Notes: a model not told the origin generated them from the sequence alone. Positions 25,774 to 39,707 are shown, counted from the stretch's first letter. The stretch is 64,000 nt of DNA from Plantago elongata (GCA_036897095.1 JAYMSP010000101.1:19965-83964); one strand, 5' to 3'. Translations and numbers: made by a program.

Positions 25774-28700
25774 ACTTTTTATCAAATTATCAGATTCATT
25801 CATATTTTACAAACAACAAACTAGGTGCATTTTTGTTTACACAGCATAGAAAATAGAAGATGTCACATCAAGGGTAATTTGAATAATATTTAATAAATAA
25901 GAAAGGAATTGTACTAAGTCAGAGACAAGTAGATTGTACTCATAAAGTAAGCTAAATCGAGGACTATTATAAATATAAGGATACACAAATATATCGCCTA
26001 AAATGACTTCTTGGCTTATATGACTTACGTAATGAATATTTACACACGCACTTATACCAATTCTTTTATTAAGGAAATACCTCCTATACCTATGTAGTAT
26101 TACGTGTTTCTTCGTGTTCGTGTTATAGGGTATGACTTAAAAAGAAAAGAAGACAGGAATTTTACCTGACATGGTGTAATATTACCCTATGAATAACCAA
26201 GAAGAACCAAAGAAATGCATTTCTACTAACTCTACTGTAACTTAATTATCCCAGGCATAGTATTCTATCCTATTCTATCTAATCTATTGCAGACGCTAAA
26301 TGGACCTATACCTATAAGAAAATTTAAAAGCTTAGTAGTATATAAAATTGCAGGCTTAGAGAAGAATACTGAAACGTAAAATGCTTTGTCTCTAAGTCAT
26401 TTAGCTTCTAAAATTTCATAGAATTTGTTACTGCTCAGTAAGTTCCTCTAAGTATTTTCTCTTAGTAGGAATCTCTCTTGCTATGTCTTCACCATGTACA
26501 AAACGGAATACGACATAATACTTACTCAGTACTAAGTTTGTTAAAAAAATAAATTATTATAATAACGAATAGGTGTCTTATACCCTTCCTATATATATGG
26601 ATTTACTAATGTAGTATTTTAGTATTGTGTCTAATAGACTAAGGAATCCCTTAGAATTTACCCAGTGGTACTTGTGTAGTCTTAAGGCATCTGCAAGAAA
26701 TAGAAACCAACCGTGCTTACTTGTGGAAATACTATGTAAGAGGAGTATTCTCTTTCTAGTCCTAAGTGTAATTTTAATCCTAGTTAGTAAACATGAAACA
26801 GAACCCAGTATACGGCATTGACAGAAAAATTTTCTTTTTCATTAAAGTGAGTATGCACGGACACATATCTATAATATATATATATTTTTTTTAAGTTTTT
26901 CCCTTCTATTGTTTTCTTCTATTTTCTATTGCATTATATGGTATTGGTATATAGCTATTTTTACTCTCAGATTATAGGCTAAAAAGGGTAGTGTATGGTA
27001 GGGTATAATGTTTTTCTTGTTAATTTAGGAGTTATTCTCGTAGCAACCCTTTACTTAAAGCATTCTTCTTTATTTGTAACTATGTATTTAGACTTCATTA
27101 ATTAAATTAAACACATTCGCTTAGAAGTTAGTAAGTTCTTGTAAAGTACGTATCTTCCAAGATAGTGCTAGGACAAAGTAAGGCTAACTCGTGGTATAGC
27201 GAAAAAATTCTATTTTGAAGGAAGACTAGTGAATATCTGTTAAGCGCTTATTGATGTAATTCATTAATAAGAGGGTTTTATAAAAGTATAGTAGTGGTCT
27301 ATACTATGATATAACTAAGATTTTAGAGAGGAGAACTTATAGTAAACTTATAAATAGGTTATACATTAAATAATAATAAAATAAGATGTACATGTCTGTG
27401 AGTAATATTCATCTATTATACTAGCATACATATTTTAGTAAATAGTTACACCCTTGTAAGGGCATATATTTAGAAGTTCATAATTCTTTTAACTCTTTCT
27501 CTATAGTTTCTTTTAATTTGTATTTACTAAACAAACAGAGGTATACATTCATTAAGAAAATTAGACTCATGTTAGCTTTCTTTCAATATATGCAGTATGT
27601 TTATTGTTGTATTGTAGACTTTCTTTTTAGTATAGATCAATGCACTTCGTAGCCTTTAGTAGTTGCTTCATGTTTCATTATATAACAAAATAACAAGGAA
27701 GAGTCTATTTCATAAATATAAAGAATTTAAATAAATTAGGTTAGACTACGAAAGTGATAAAAAAACAGGGATAAGATTTAATTATATTATATAAGTAAGA
27801 TTCATTAAGAACTATATTATATGGGTTTATATTTTATAGTAGTAGAGCTATATAATAAAAATTAGTACTTATTTTTCTACAATATTTTTTGTAAAACAAG
27901 AAAATGCTTGATCTCCCTAACCTGGACTAATTTGTCCTTCATAGTCTTTTGTAGTATCCTAACTAAGCTAAAATATGAAATTTCTCTTCTTACTATTTAT
28001 CCTGCTAGTTTTAGTTACATTTTAGAGGATAGTACACATGTTTAATAATTGGTTATTTCAATAAAAAATACATAAGTATATTTAATAGATTTTCTATGCT
28101 AGTCTTCTTTAATAAAAAATAAAAAGAAATATAAGGAGAATCGAAATTTCTAGAAAAGAGAAAGGTGAGATTATAAACGCATCCCCGTAAAAGATTACTA
28201 TAACAAGATAAGAAATCTACCCAGAAAGAAGGAGAACCGAAAGGATAGAGTCTATTCCTTCTTACATAAAATGCTTCTTTATAACTTTATAAAGAGAATA
28301 TAATAAGCTATAATTAAAATTAAGGAATAATGAACGTTTCCTCGGGAACTTATATATATATAAGATATAAGTAAAAATAGATCCCTTACTTAAACTAAGT
28401 TAATTTTATATCTATAAGAAGAAGAGTGGATATGTTACAACTTTCCTTTATAAACATGATGAGATGCTCGCTTAATTATAATTAGAGTAAGACACAAACG
28501 TACTTTTAGTTGTAAGATGTTTATATAGAGATACTACAAGATAATAATTTATGACACGTAACATGGTAGAACAGGACTAAAAGGTGTTGCCGCATAGCAT
28601 ATAATAAACTATAAAACATTTATAATATAACTCCTAATTACTGTAAAAGGGATAAATATAACATGTGGTAGTAACGTTGAGCGTGGTTACGGCAGTAATC

Positions 28701-31380
28701 CAAAGTAAAGAATACAGTACGCAAATAATAAGGTAAATTCCCCAAGGATTGCCTACAGAAAGAATATTTGGGTAATTATTAATAAGAGGTTTTCCCACTT
28801 AGAATCACAGCTAAATCATTGTATATATATATTTGAGTGCTTATCCTATAATAAAAGTATGTTGTACAAGAGTACATGTATTCATTAAAATAAATTTTAG
28901 TATAAAGATTAAAAAGCAAAGTATTCTACCTAAGACTTTAATTAAGGCCTGTTTCGAACATTCAAATATATTAAGAAGAGTATAAGAGTTAAGAAACAAC
29001 TAGACTTTTATAAGCTTTAATTTAATAAGGGGAAACACTATAACATAGATTAAATTACTATAACTTACTATTGATAAAAGTAGTTTAGCATACAGTAAAA
29101 TACGCATTAACTTTATAAATAAAAGGTGCGAATAATTACGTGTAAAGTTGGAAACGTACTTAATATTTATGTATAAGAAAGATACACTTAAATAATAATA
29201 ATACTATAAAATATGGATCATGCTAAAAAAAAAGAATGTTGATTTTTTTAAACACAAAATAGAATGCATATACATACAAAATAGCCTATCGACCAAAAAA
29301 GTAAAAAAAGTACCTTTTTATGTATTGCAGATATAAAAACACTCTTAAGTAACACTCTGATTTGTAAGACCAAGGAACTTTAGCTTATAGAGTCTAATAA
29401 TAAAAGGGTGCGCAGAGTTTGACATAACACAGTATTATCTCTTCCCTTCTACTACTTCTAAAGATATTTATTTCTAAACTCACTATAAAATATAATCTAA
29501 GTACTAAACCAAGACAACTACACTCTATTTGTGTGTATTTCCTGTTTTTGGACAACACCAGGGTTTTAAAGGAAAGCTCTGTGATTGCATACTAGATTTA
29601 TATTTATTAGGATTAGGGTTCTATCATATAAATACTCTTTCCGCGAAATAAGAAAATCTTCTTGCATGTTACGTGAACTCCTCCTTCGTTACAAAACTAA
29701 CTTAAACTAGGTAACTTGTAGACAAGGGGTAGGCTTACTTCAGCGAAGACAGTACTAAATACGTTGCCAAATAAAACGAATAAACTCAGTTGTAGGGAAA
29801 AACTAGTAGTTACCTGTGCAATACAGATAATTAAACTATATTACATAGAACTAAGTCTTCCTTCTTCATTATAGAATTAGATATAAAAGAGTTAAGTATG
29901 GATACTACGCCAAAAGAGGCACAACGAAACAAACGTTAGGGAGGAAAGAGAGCTTTAAGATATAAGAGTTCTTGCGTATTATAATTCTACATATAAATCA
30001 GGTACAGAAAATGGAATACATTACTAAGTAAATCTACTTTAAGAAGTATGAAACATTAACAACATATTAATAAAAATATACCACATTTCGTATAGTACAA
30101 GCTTAATTTATGATACACCTCTCTATATAAATAATAGATGAAATGCCTTCCTATTTTCCTCTTGCCTAAAATCTATAGTCGTTAGAGGCTTAACTTAATT
30201 AACTTTTTAATTAACTTAAATGCTTTGCTGAGTGAGGGCAACAAATCTTGTTACATCAAAGAAATAATAAAATCAGAGAGAAACGGACAGGATTATTATG
30301 CTTATACTTAAAATTACTAAGTACATGCAATGCAGTGAATTTGACTAAATATAGATTATATAAAAATTATTATAAGCTAGATGAGCTTACGGAAGAATAG
30401 TACTTATAACACAAGAATAAATCACAATATTGCCTATAAAGCCTTTACTAGAGAAATATTTTGGTCTACAAAACTTGTCTTTGTTCTTTTTTTTCTTTAC
30501 AATCTATTGGTATACCACCGGGGGATATTCATATTTATTTAAGAAGTAAACAAATTAAATAGATGTCCAAATATATTCTTTTTGTTAAAAAGGTAAGAAA
30601 AAAAGGAATCCTGCGTAGAAGAGAATGAATTAGATAAGACTTAATCAAGGAATTAGAAGTATCCCTATGTAGCATAGCTAGAAGAGTACAAGAAAGAAGA
30701 AATGTATACTAGCGTACTACCCAGTACAGTACAATATCTTAGAAGCTGATATACCTCAGAGGTTTTTCCTATCTTATACTACAGTTTCTTTAAAATATTA
30801 ATAGAGTTAATTTTTTAATTACTTATATCCTTTGTTCGCTTTATATACATACACTACAGTTTAGTTTACTTAATTAAAAACTTTTTGAGGAAAAAGGCGA
30901 GTTATTACACTTATATAAGTGTACTTTATACTACTACATTCTGTTATACAAGAATCTATTTATAAAATAAGGAAATCACTTTTTTGGCAGTACCAAAAAT
31001 ATCTTTCTTTTAAAGTATTAGTAAGTCATTATATTCTACTATATATTATAATTATTCTTATTATAGTAAATAACGAGTATTTTATAAGAAACAAATAGGG
31101 GATATCCTTAGTAGCTACATTATGATTTGACAAGAACTTTTTGGTAAGCACACAGGAGAATACAACATATTTATCCACAGAGGGATGCCTTATCTTACCT
31201 ACTCAAAATAATGACTAAGTTACATCTTTTAATAGCATATAATTTATAAGAAATCCAGCATTTCCCACCACTTCTTTTATATTTTATATAAGGTTATCTA
31301 AATTATATAAAGTTAAGTAAGGATCTTTCTTTTATCCTTTCCTAAATCTATGTACTAGACTCAGACAATAGACGTCTTAA

Positions 31381-31520
31381 CGCGACAATTCTTAATGGTA
31401 ACTGCTTGCACGAATCGTGGACAGTGAATGACCCAGGGGGTATACCGTACTCAGATTATGGCGTAGGCATACTTGTATGGGGATGGCTCATTTAGTAGTG
31501 TAATGTCCCCGTATATAGCA
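31381..31520. other. unidentified GC-richer element that can fold
   Basis: A hand count gives 57 G/C in the first 120 bases (about 47%), against roughly 30% around it. The + strand carries a 10-bp hairpin with two G-U pairs (31474-31483 with 31506-31515, core GGGGA/TCCCC) and a 22-nt loop. Such a GC-rich, structured patch beside AT-rich spacer is what a small organellar RNA, a second rRNA fragment, or an intron core would look like. I tried SSU and LSU rRNA landmarks on both strands and got only short, patchy matches, so I leave it unnamed. It could also be a decayed coding remnant. Confidence 0.35.
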
Positions 31521-31920
31521 CATGTAGTTTGGCTTGCTCTTATAAGCTTTAGTCAATACACAAGATAAGAAATTCCAACTATGAAACTAACTATGAGATC
31601 TTAGTAAGTTATATTAAGAAGTACCTTCACGATCAAAGACAAATGTAGATACTATGTTAGGAAAGAATAGAATAGGAGAGCATTCTCTTATCAAATGTTA
31701 TTAAATTCTTAACTTAATAAATGTTAGACTCTTGAGGTACACCTTTTATTGTAAAGCCCAACTAAGATATTATTTGTTGTATATTTATTATATCATACGA
31801 AATTTATAATATTTAGGCTAACCTAATTGCATACACTGAAAACTCGTTAAAAAAACTGGGAAGTAATGGATTATATTTAACTAGGAAAGAATGCTTTAAG
31901 TTACCCTAGTTAAGCATGTA
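31521..31920. other. spacer between two GC-richer patches
   Basis: AT-rich texture B sequence with no gene or notable repeat that I can see. Confidence 0.5.
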
Positions 31921-32340
31921 AGTGAAGTCTAGCTAGGCAATAGAACACTGGCTAACAAGCAAGGGTTTGATTTTTTCTCGCCTAGAGCAACAAGCAGCAT
32001 AGTAGAAGTATAGTAAAGTACTGCCGCTTTCCTATCTTATGCCCATTCAAGAGGGCAGTTGCTTTTATTCTAAGCCATTTGGTAGAGCATCCATGCCCAA
32101 GGTGTGCTATTTTTTGCAAGTTCTCCATTTATGCCCGAACTGATGATGTCTTAAAGTAACCTAGTGCAAAAAGCCCATAGCCTTTGATCTCTCCAGAGTA
32201 TGCCTAGCAAGCAAGTACTTTTTATTTAAGTTTGCCTTTTCTTGTTGTCCCTACTAGCATCGTCCTGGAAGATCATTTACTGCTCCTGTGTCGTGCCTAT
32301 GGCTAATTTCATACAGTAAGTTATCACCCCGGTCCTTTTA
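31921..32340. other. GC-richer island, possible decayed coding sequence
   Basis: GC rises to about 45-47% (28 of 60 in 32041-32100; 27 of 60 in 32281-32340). On the minus strand one frame from about 32214 down to 31930 reads in stretches of plausible protein separated by several in-frame stops, including LLARHTLERSKAMGFLH just before the first. That is what an inactivated gene or transposon fragment would give. I do not recognise the family, and the reading may be chance, since GC-richer DNA also has fewer stops. No intact open frame reaches 60 codons here. Confidence 0.25.
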
Positions 32341-33300
32341 TACCTAATTTATACCTAATAAGGATATTAGGGGAGACCCGTAACCAAATATAGATGAATT
32401 GTTTTTAGATATTTTCATTTACAAATTATAGTATATGTGTAAGCTACGACAAAAACATAATTATATTTCTCAACTAAATTAAATAGTATAAGTATATATA
32501 GTATATTCTTTAGCTCTTATTGGAATATAATACATATAGAAAATACCCCTTTATCCAAAATACTCGTTATAATCAGTCTCTTCATTTCATGCTATAGTCT
32601 TAGTTATACGCGATAAGCTACAAGTCCTTCTTGCTTGTTGTATAAGTCCAAAGTTAGTATTCATTTCCAACCCTACTTATTTCGATACACCTGGGTGATT
32701 CTGGTATATTTCTTAATATGAAAAGAAAATAAGAATAACATGGGTAAGCGTGTATACTAATTTATAAAATATCATGTAAAAGCAAGAGAAAAAGTATACA
32801 ATTTATTAGTAGTATTTTCTATCTAAGTAATCTATAAACACTCTCAGTAATAGTATACTATGTTGAATTTTCGTATAAGTTATTTTTATATCTTAGAAGT
32901 AATAACTCAAAGATTTACTTCTAGAGTTTTTTAATCCCGTTTTGGGGTGTTTGTTACTTAAATAACTAAGAAGTATAGTATGGAGCATAGTATTTTCTTA
33001 CAGTACGTAGTCTAGAATATAAATAAAGATAGAGCTTTTTGCTTGTTTGGAATATTATATTAGAAATAACCCATATTGCTTGGGTTTTTAGCTTATATTA
33101 TAGTAAGTAAATAAAGTCTTTCATTTAAATATTATTAAATTAACAAGTAATTAAGGTACATGTCTAAAAAAGATCATAGCTTCGTCTTTTACGGGATTTT
33201 GTAAGTGAAAGTACATAAATTCATTTCTTTATAGATCCAGCTGTTTTATATCTTTTAACTTTTGTGTATGTATACAGTATTTATATTAATAAGTACGTAA
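32341..33300. other. gene-free stretch, texture B to A transition
   Basis: No gene. The change back to texture A is gradual, around 33,200-33,350, with no sharp junction, target-site duplication or terminal repeat that I can see. Confidence 0.5.
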
Positions 33301-33448
33301 AGTCTGTATAGAAGGAAGCGAGAAAGAGAACATACTCTAATTAAAAAATTACAAATTTAAAATACTACATATAAGAATTCTAAAAAAAGAAGGAGCTCTC
33401 AATAAATAGGTAAATAAGTCTTACTAAATATGTAGTATGGCAATAACC

Positions 33449-33474
33449 CTTATTTTATATAAATATAAAATAAG
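33449..33474. repeat. inverted repeat, 12-nt arms, 2-nt loop
   Basis: Arms 33449-33460 and 33463-33474 (CTTATTTTATAT and its complement) are exact. It lies 150 bases from the 50-bp palindrome and at the edge of a texture A block. Confidence 0.85.
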
Positions 33475-33619
33475 ATAGCTCATATATTTATATGAACTAA
33501 GTACTCTCTATTAGAGTAAGATAAAAAAAAATTTTCTAAAAAGGCTCCTGTGTAATCTTTTACTAAGTATGTTCTTATAAAATGAGAGCATACTATGTCC
33601 CATAAATTCAAGTTATCAA

Positions 33620-33669
33620 ATATAACACTAAATATAGAGGCAGTACTGCCTCTATATTTAGTGTTATAT
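33620..33669. repeat. perfect 50-bp palindrome
   Basis: Twenty-five bases on each side of the centre 33644/33645 (GCAGT/ACTGC) are exact reverse complements with no loop. This is far longer than chance would give in 64 kb. Perfect symmetry implies recent origin or active correction between the arms. Candidates are a mobile hairpin element, a replication or recombination site, or the product of a fold-back duplication. It has no flanking gene and no matching copy that I found. Confidence 0.97.
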
Positions 33670-34473
33670 CCAAGACGTGGGTATTTATTTCATAGTTTAT
33701 AAAAAAGTATCCTAAAGCACAGGCATTAAATATTTATAGAGGATATATTTAAAGTATAGAATAACCTTTCTTACTCTATAACAAAAGCGTAGAGGTACCC
33801 TTAGATCCGAAAGAACTTATCAAGTCTTTTTCATTATTAAAATATTATAGGCGTATATCATGTATAATGATAATAGGAGTATACTGATGTTAAGAGGATA
33901 TACTGCGTCATAAAGGTATAAGTATTATAAAAAATGGTATTAGCTATTCTATTTCCATTATAAACAAGGAATTTTTTAAGGTATTTATCTTACAAAGTTC
34001 AAGTAATAATAATTTAAATATACAAAGAGCCTCATATAAGATAGGATTCCTAGTAAACACTTATTACTTTAAGGTACTAGTAAGAGAGAGACTTTTATGT
34101 ATAATTAGTTTGTTATAAGAGGACTGTAGGCTTTAATCTCCTCTTTAAGGCACTATGTCCTTTGTCTAGAGAGCATGGGTACATAGTAACCACTAACTCC
34201 TTTAAATTCTCTATGCCTTAATTATTTGCTAGAGGAATAGATCCTATGTTGTTAAATAATTTATGCTTTCCTAATTAATCTAGAGCTTTTACATAGAAAC
34301 ATTATATGGAGGTAATACTATTTTCCCTTATAGTTAGACGATTTTTACCGAATATATAAATAATATAAGACAGGGACTCTTTTAGATAAGTAAGATGAGT
34401 CTCAACTTCGTGCTCATATATCTAGTTATTGGGAAAGGGGCTAAGGAAGTACTCGTTACTTTACTATTTATAT

Positions 34474-34498
34474 AGAGGTACTATAGACTAGTACCTCT
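34474..34498. repeat. hairpin, 10-nt arms
   Basis: Arms 34474-34483 (AGAGGTACTA) and 34489-34498 are exact reverse complements around a 5-nt loop, in texture A. No T-tract follows. Confidence 0.85.
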
Positions 34499-36280
34499 AC
34501 ATACTACTTGTACTGATAATTTAGAGTAACACAAGTACTTAAATAAGTGTATCTCTTTTAGAAAATACTATAAATAATTGCCTAATTAAGTCTACCTTAA
34601 ATTCATTCATTAGGTATGGTGAAAAATCTCACCATCAGTTAGTTTAGGTATTTCCTTTATAAAAAGTTAGGATCTTTGCTTTCTTAATAAATTATATAAA
34701 AAAGTATTACTCCTTAAGTAATCATCTAATAAAATGTAACTAAAAGTATGCCTTTTGATACAGAGGATAGTTACCTCTACCCTCTTTACTTAAGGTAATA
34801 TAGTTGCACTAATAGCAGCTTGATTATTAGATTAGAGTAAAAGGTTGTATAGCACTTTATTTATAAACCTTATCATTTAAAGAAGGTACTTAGATCTTTC
34901 TAAGTCTCTACAGGGTTTTATACCTAGAGTAGTAGTAGTAAAGATTCTAGTTATCTATATTATTAAAGTGCTTTAGTAAATAATTACCTAATAGTGCATG
35001 CTTTAAGTCTAATTCTTCGTTAAATATTTGAGTGTTTCTACTTTTCTTAAAAAAAAATTTATAATATTTCCTAGAACATACAGAAGTGTAGTACCGTTTC
35101 TTCTCCAAAAGCATATAAAAGGGGTCTTGTCACAATTCTTTTTAAGCATAAAATATGTAAAGGAATAGGCATACACGCTTCCTTTTAGATATTTAGCAAG
35201 ACCTTTATGATAGTTTCATAGAGATATATTTTAAATAAATACTTGTAGTATAATAAAATAGGAGTATACATAAGCATGAGGGCTAAAGCCACTTCCTTCT
35301 TTATTATATTAAGGGTATTGGTTACTAATGTCTCCTAGTAAATACTAGCTTACTAATAGATTCTCCTTGCTTAACGGCATTACTATGTTTTAGAGCATTC
35401 TATTTTATGTAATCTTCTATAGCATAATCTAGTAAAACTTTATAATATAAGAGGTAGGGTACCCTTATACCCAGTATTTAGTGATTTTCCAGGTTACTCA
35501 TTTTACATAGTTTCATTTTTAAGCCTAACAAATTTATAAATATAAAATAATATATTAATAGTTCTCTTTTATATAGGCAAGTAACTCTAAACAAACTCCT
35601 TTTCCTTGTATTTTATATGCTACTTTTTATACTTTAAAAAAATTATATAAGTACTACTTAACTCTTTGCTAGAGAGTATTAGGTGATAATAACTTACTAA
35701 GTTTTAATTATCTAATTATTTAGGGAGTAATCACTTATCCTTTCAAATCTAAAGCATGCATAATTATTAAGGGTGAATGAAAACTCTCTTCTATCTCAAG
35801 GATTATCCCCTACACATATTTATAAAGAAGTTCTAAAGCCGTAAATATTTATAAGAACTAAGGGTAACTTAAAGTGTAACTAGAACACTCGAGCTTAAGC
35901 TCCTATTGGAAAATATTATAGCTCTCTAATAAAAGTAAGTTACTTATTATTATTAAACGAAAGTTCTCTACTCTTAAGGTATAAGGGGCGTGTATGTACA
36001 AACTTTTCATAATCAAGCTATAAATTATAAAAAATTCTAAAGTACTACGAGATAATCCTATGTCACTAATAGAATCATGAAAACCTTAATTAAGCTATGC
36101 AAATATAAATGCCCCTAGATATGGATATTAATAATAATATATCGTAAGAGGCCAATACTTAATTATTATACTCTGTTACACTTAAGGTAAGCATAAAGGA
36201 AATGCATAAGGTACTCTTGCGTATTCTCTTGCCTAATAAATTAATCTATAGTTATACATTTAATCCAGTACTTCTTACTA

Positions 36281-36291
36281 GGGGCCCCCCC
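36281..36291 (+). other. G4C7 homopolymer block
   Basis: Four Gs are followed directly by seven Cs in a region of roughly 30% GC. It is self-complementary over eight bases and could act as a small GC cluster. It could also be a sequencing-sensitive homopolymer. Confidence 0.6.
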
Positions 36292-36528
36292 AACAAAATT
36301 GCTTAAGGTAAAGGTATAAGTCTCTAAGGTAGCATAGTAACATATTAAGTGCTTTATATTATAATGTAAAAGGTTACAGTCCTTATCATACGCAGAGAGT
36401 TTAATTCTAACTAGATTACTTTAAAATAACTCTATTATAAGAATACTCTAGCAAGTAATTCCTTCTTTAGAGTCTTCTAATTATTTACTCAATATAAGTG
36501 ATATCCCTTTCACAAAGATATAATTATC

Positions 36529-36574
36529 CAAGTGCTGCAAACTCTAATCTCTAGTAAGCTTAAGATATTGTATA
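36529..36574 (+). repeat. dispersed direct repeat, copy 1
   Basis: The 32 bases at 36543-36574 (core CTAGTAAGCTTAAGATATTG) recur exactly at 39719-39750. Similarity extends upstream with a three-base TGC indel and one C/T difference. It is the only long dispersed repeat I found in texture A and suggests that these blocks contain diverged copies of common sequences. Confidence 0.9.
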
Positions 36575-37387
36575 GGTTATACTCTTCTTTTACAAAAGTT
36601 TAGAGGTTTTTGGAAGTAGTCTAAATCTACATTAAGCGATACTCTATATGATCTAGGCTCTACTAGGCTATAAGATAGTTTATTATACGTATACTTATCT
36701 AATTAATAGCGCAAAGGGACTTATCTTACGAAGGACAAAGTTAACCATATATATATATTTTAATATCTCCTCCTTAAGGGATAGGGTGTAATGACTCATT
36801 CTTATCTAGTAAACCTAATATGAAAGGTGCTTAAACTTTGTGTCATTTTATTAAAAAGGTAACTTCAGTTTGCTTCAGATTTTATATAAAAGGGGTCTTT
36901 TTAAAGTATTATGCTCTTTTAAGTTAAGACAATACTTTAGATTAGTCTCTTTCATGAGATAATAGGCAACTATGTGTTTATATTTATTTGTTAATGAAGA
37001 AAAAGGGCTCAAGAAGGGATTTTTTTACTTTAAACTTATTAAGTACTAGAGAATACAATAATACTTTATAGGTACCTAAAACTGCGCTTTCCTTTTTTTT
37101 ACTAATCTATTCTTTACAAAGTACTTTATGAGATGCAATGTCATAATTAAGCTTATCTTTAAATCACTTCTTAGTTATAGAGAATAGAGAGACTGGAAAT
37201 ACTCTAGGCCTATATCAATAGTTAGGTATATTTTTAGTATAAAATTATATCTCATGATTCTTAAAGTAAAATAGGTAAGGGAAGTTTTGTATATAAAGGC
37301 TGTAGTACACTTTATTTATGCATTTGTTTAAGCCTAAGTATTTACGCATTTAAGGTCTAGATTAAAGGGTTATTATACTCCAGCTTT

Positions 37388-37417
37388 CTTTTTTATTAGA
37401 TATATCTAATAAAAAAG
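37388..37417. repeat. perfect 30-bp palindrome
   Basis: The halves 37388-37402 and 37403-37417 (CTTTTTTATTAGATA and its complement) are exact with no loop. It lies in texture A without a neighbouring gene. Confidence 0.92.
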
Positions 37418-39707
37418 TTGTAAGTACTGCAGTAATAGAGCTCTAATGGGGTAAGAAGTACATAGGCCTCTTATAATACAAGAGCAAGTAATTTTAAAAC
37501 AAAGAGAGGAGAAACATGTATAATTATATCTAAGAATGCACGACTATTTGTTAAAACTATAGTATAAAAAGACGACTCTTCTAACGACAACATAGAGGAA
37601 CTCACTTAATAGGTATAAGGGAACAAACCTACCTTTTAAGAAGGATTAAAACTAAATTATTATGTTAAATTAAAGTATATAGATACTACTCTCATACAAG
37701 TAAAGTATTTCTCAAGAGAATTTAATTATTATAAGCTCTTTACTACGCAGACTCTAACATTAGTGACTAGTTTATAGGTGTTAATAGCTTTACTACTAAA
37801 GTAATTAGAGAGATACATCTGCTTAATTGTTTGTTAAGGAGAAAGAGGGGCTATCTTCTCTTACCCTAAGTACTTGCTTTACTTAATAATTCTAGAAATA
37901 CTAACTAAAATCGTGATTATAAATTTCTAAAGCATAAATATTTCCCCTATAAAATGCTGCGACTACTGGCGGGGTATTTTTGTATAAAGTAACTAAAGTG
38001 TTATCCCTCTCTAACACTTGACACTCTATTTCTAATATATTTATAAAAACGAACTATCTCCTTACTAAATGTACTTAAGACTAAAGATGTAATAGAGCGT
38101 ATTCTTTTCTATTCTATAGAATACTATAATTGAATATTAACCTGACATAGCTTTTATAAGGGGTAAAATGTGCCTTTCTTACTCTTTTTTTAATACTTCC
38201 TATTTTATTTTAGATTTCTTGCTATATAAACATGTCTTAGAATGATTTTAGATATATTATATAATTAAAAATTAAATTAGAGTACTTTAGATTTGCTATA
38301 TTAAGAAGCGTCTTATACTTGCGCAGTTATTATCTTTATAACAAGAGAGAGAGGGATTGCCTTTATCTTATTTATAGAATTTTATATAGTGAGAAGCTTT
38401 CTCTTCTAATTAATTGTATAAATAAAGTTATTCCAAAGTACTTAATACACTATAGAATCAGTACCGTTATTTATTATAGTAATACGTGTATAAGGTTTTG
38501 TTGTATGCTAAGAGAGTACGTTTTAATTAATACATAAATAATATATTTTATATAAATATCTTCTTCTTTACAAATACTTTCTCTTACTTTCTTAAATAAT
38601 ATGCGAAAGTTTCCTTTAGTAGGAGTTCTTATATACTCTAAATATTTTACTAATACTTTTAGAAAGATGTACTACTGGAAACTCCCCTACACTTTACCAG
38701 TAATATATCTATGCTAAAGTTGTATTTATATATTATAGAAGGGGGATCTCACTCTTGCGTATGAATTATATTTAAAATTATATTTTATAAGATATAACAG
38801 TAACTTAAATTTCTTGCTTACTAGAGAGGAGTAATCTATAAACTTAACTTTATAAACGAAGAAACTTTACCTGGAGTATTTACTTTTTTTGTTATATATT
38901 TTTACTAAGAAAGAAGAGAGTACACCCTTTATATATATATACAGGATTAAATATGAGAGAAAGGATATTATGAAAGAGCTAGTACCAAAACTCCTACTCT
39001 ATTACTACTTTATTGAAATATGACAATATATACTAGTCACTATTAATAAAGAATTAAAGAAGGAATATACACTAGGTATACGGCAGTAATGCTCATGAAT
39101 ACTTTTAGCTATAAATAACACGTTTAGTAACACTTAGAAACACTTATGCAAGCACTCCTTTTAGTTAGTTTAGGGTTTTATTATATCTCTAATAAATAGT
39201 GCTGTAGCTTTATTACATAAATATACTTGTTAAAAATGAGTGAATAAAGCATCTTCTCTTTTATAGTTTAGCGGATAGAATAAGATAACTTTCTTAATAA
39301 TAATATAAAAATACAGGTAACTAGGTACACTTCTTTCTTTTAAAAATATTTGCTTAAGATATAATATAATTTCTAAAACATAAGTAACTTAATAAGTCTT
39401 GTGCTGCATATTAGTAATGCATCATTATAAACTAGTACCTGATATAGAGTCTTTTATAATAGAAATTATATTACTCTCTGCATAAAAAATTTTTTTTAAC
39501 TAGTTACATTAAAGATAAGTACTCCCTAAGAAATGGAGAACTACTACTTTTTACCAGATGATTAGGGCTTGATTAACTTGCTTGTGAAAGAGAGTATTTT
39601 ATATTAGAGAAAGCATACACAATTACTTTTTGTTAGAGTCTACTCCTATAAGAGAGTGAGTGTCGAGTACTTACCCTACGCGTTTTAAAAGATTACATGA
39701 GCTATCT

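Larger units (their letters stand above)
14887..31380. other. gene-free stretch, texture B, right of rRNA piece
   Basis: No gene is recognisable in these 16.5 kb. Open frames reach only 78 codons (15765-16001, minus strand) and are rich in Y, F, I, L, K and S, as expected from AT-rich DNA. A hand count in 15541-15840 gives CpA+TpG 29 against ApG+CpT 33, and TpA:ApT is 14:14 in 15541-15660. G or C homopolymers stand out: a C run near 18965 and seven Gs at 20575-20581. Small repeats are listed separately. I found no tRNA or intron core by eye, but weak organellar tRNAs could be missed. Confidence 0.5.

Noticed and set aside
31381-31425. Minus-strand GTGCAAGC..GAATT..GCGT, like SSU rRNA just after the 530 loop
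   Set aside because: The 530 loop, the most conserved part, is absent upstream, so the words probably match by chance.
31478-31505. ATGGCT..CATTTA..AGTG, like LSU near E. coli 2490
   Set aside because: The invariant GTTCGCC between these words is missing.
31470-31545. Possible tRNA, because of GGCTCA.TTAGTAG resembling a D-arm
   Set aside because: No anticodon arm, T-arm or acceptor pairing could be placed.
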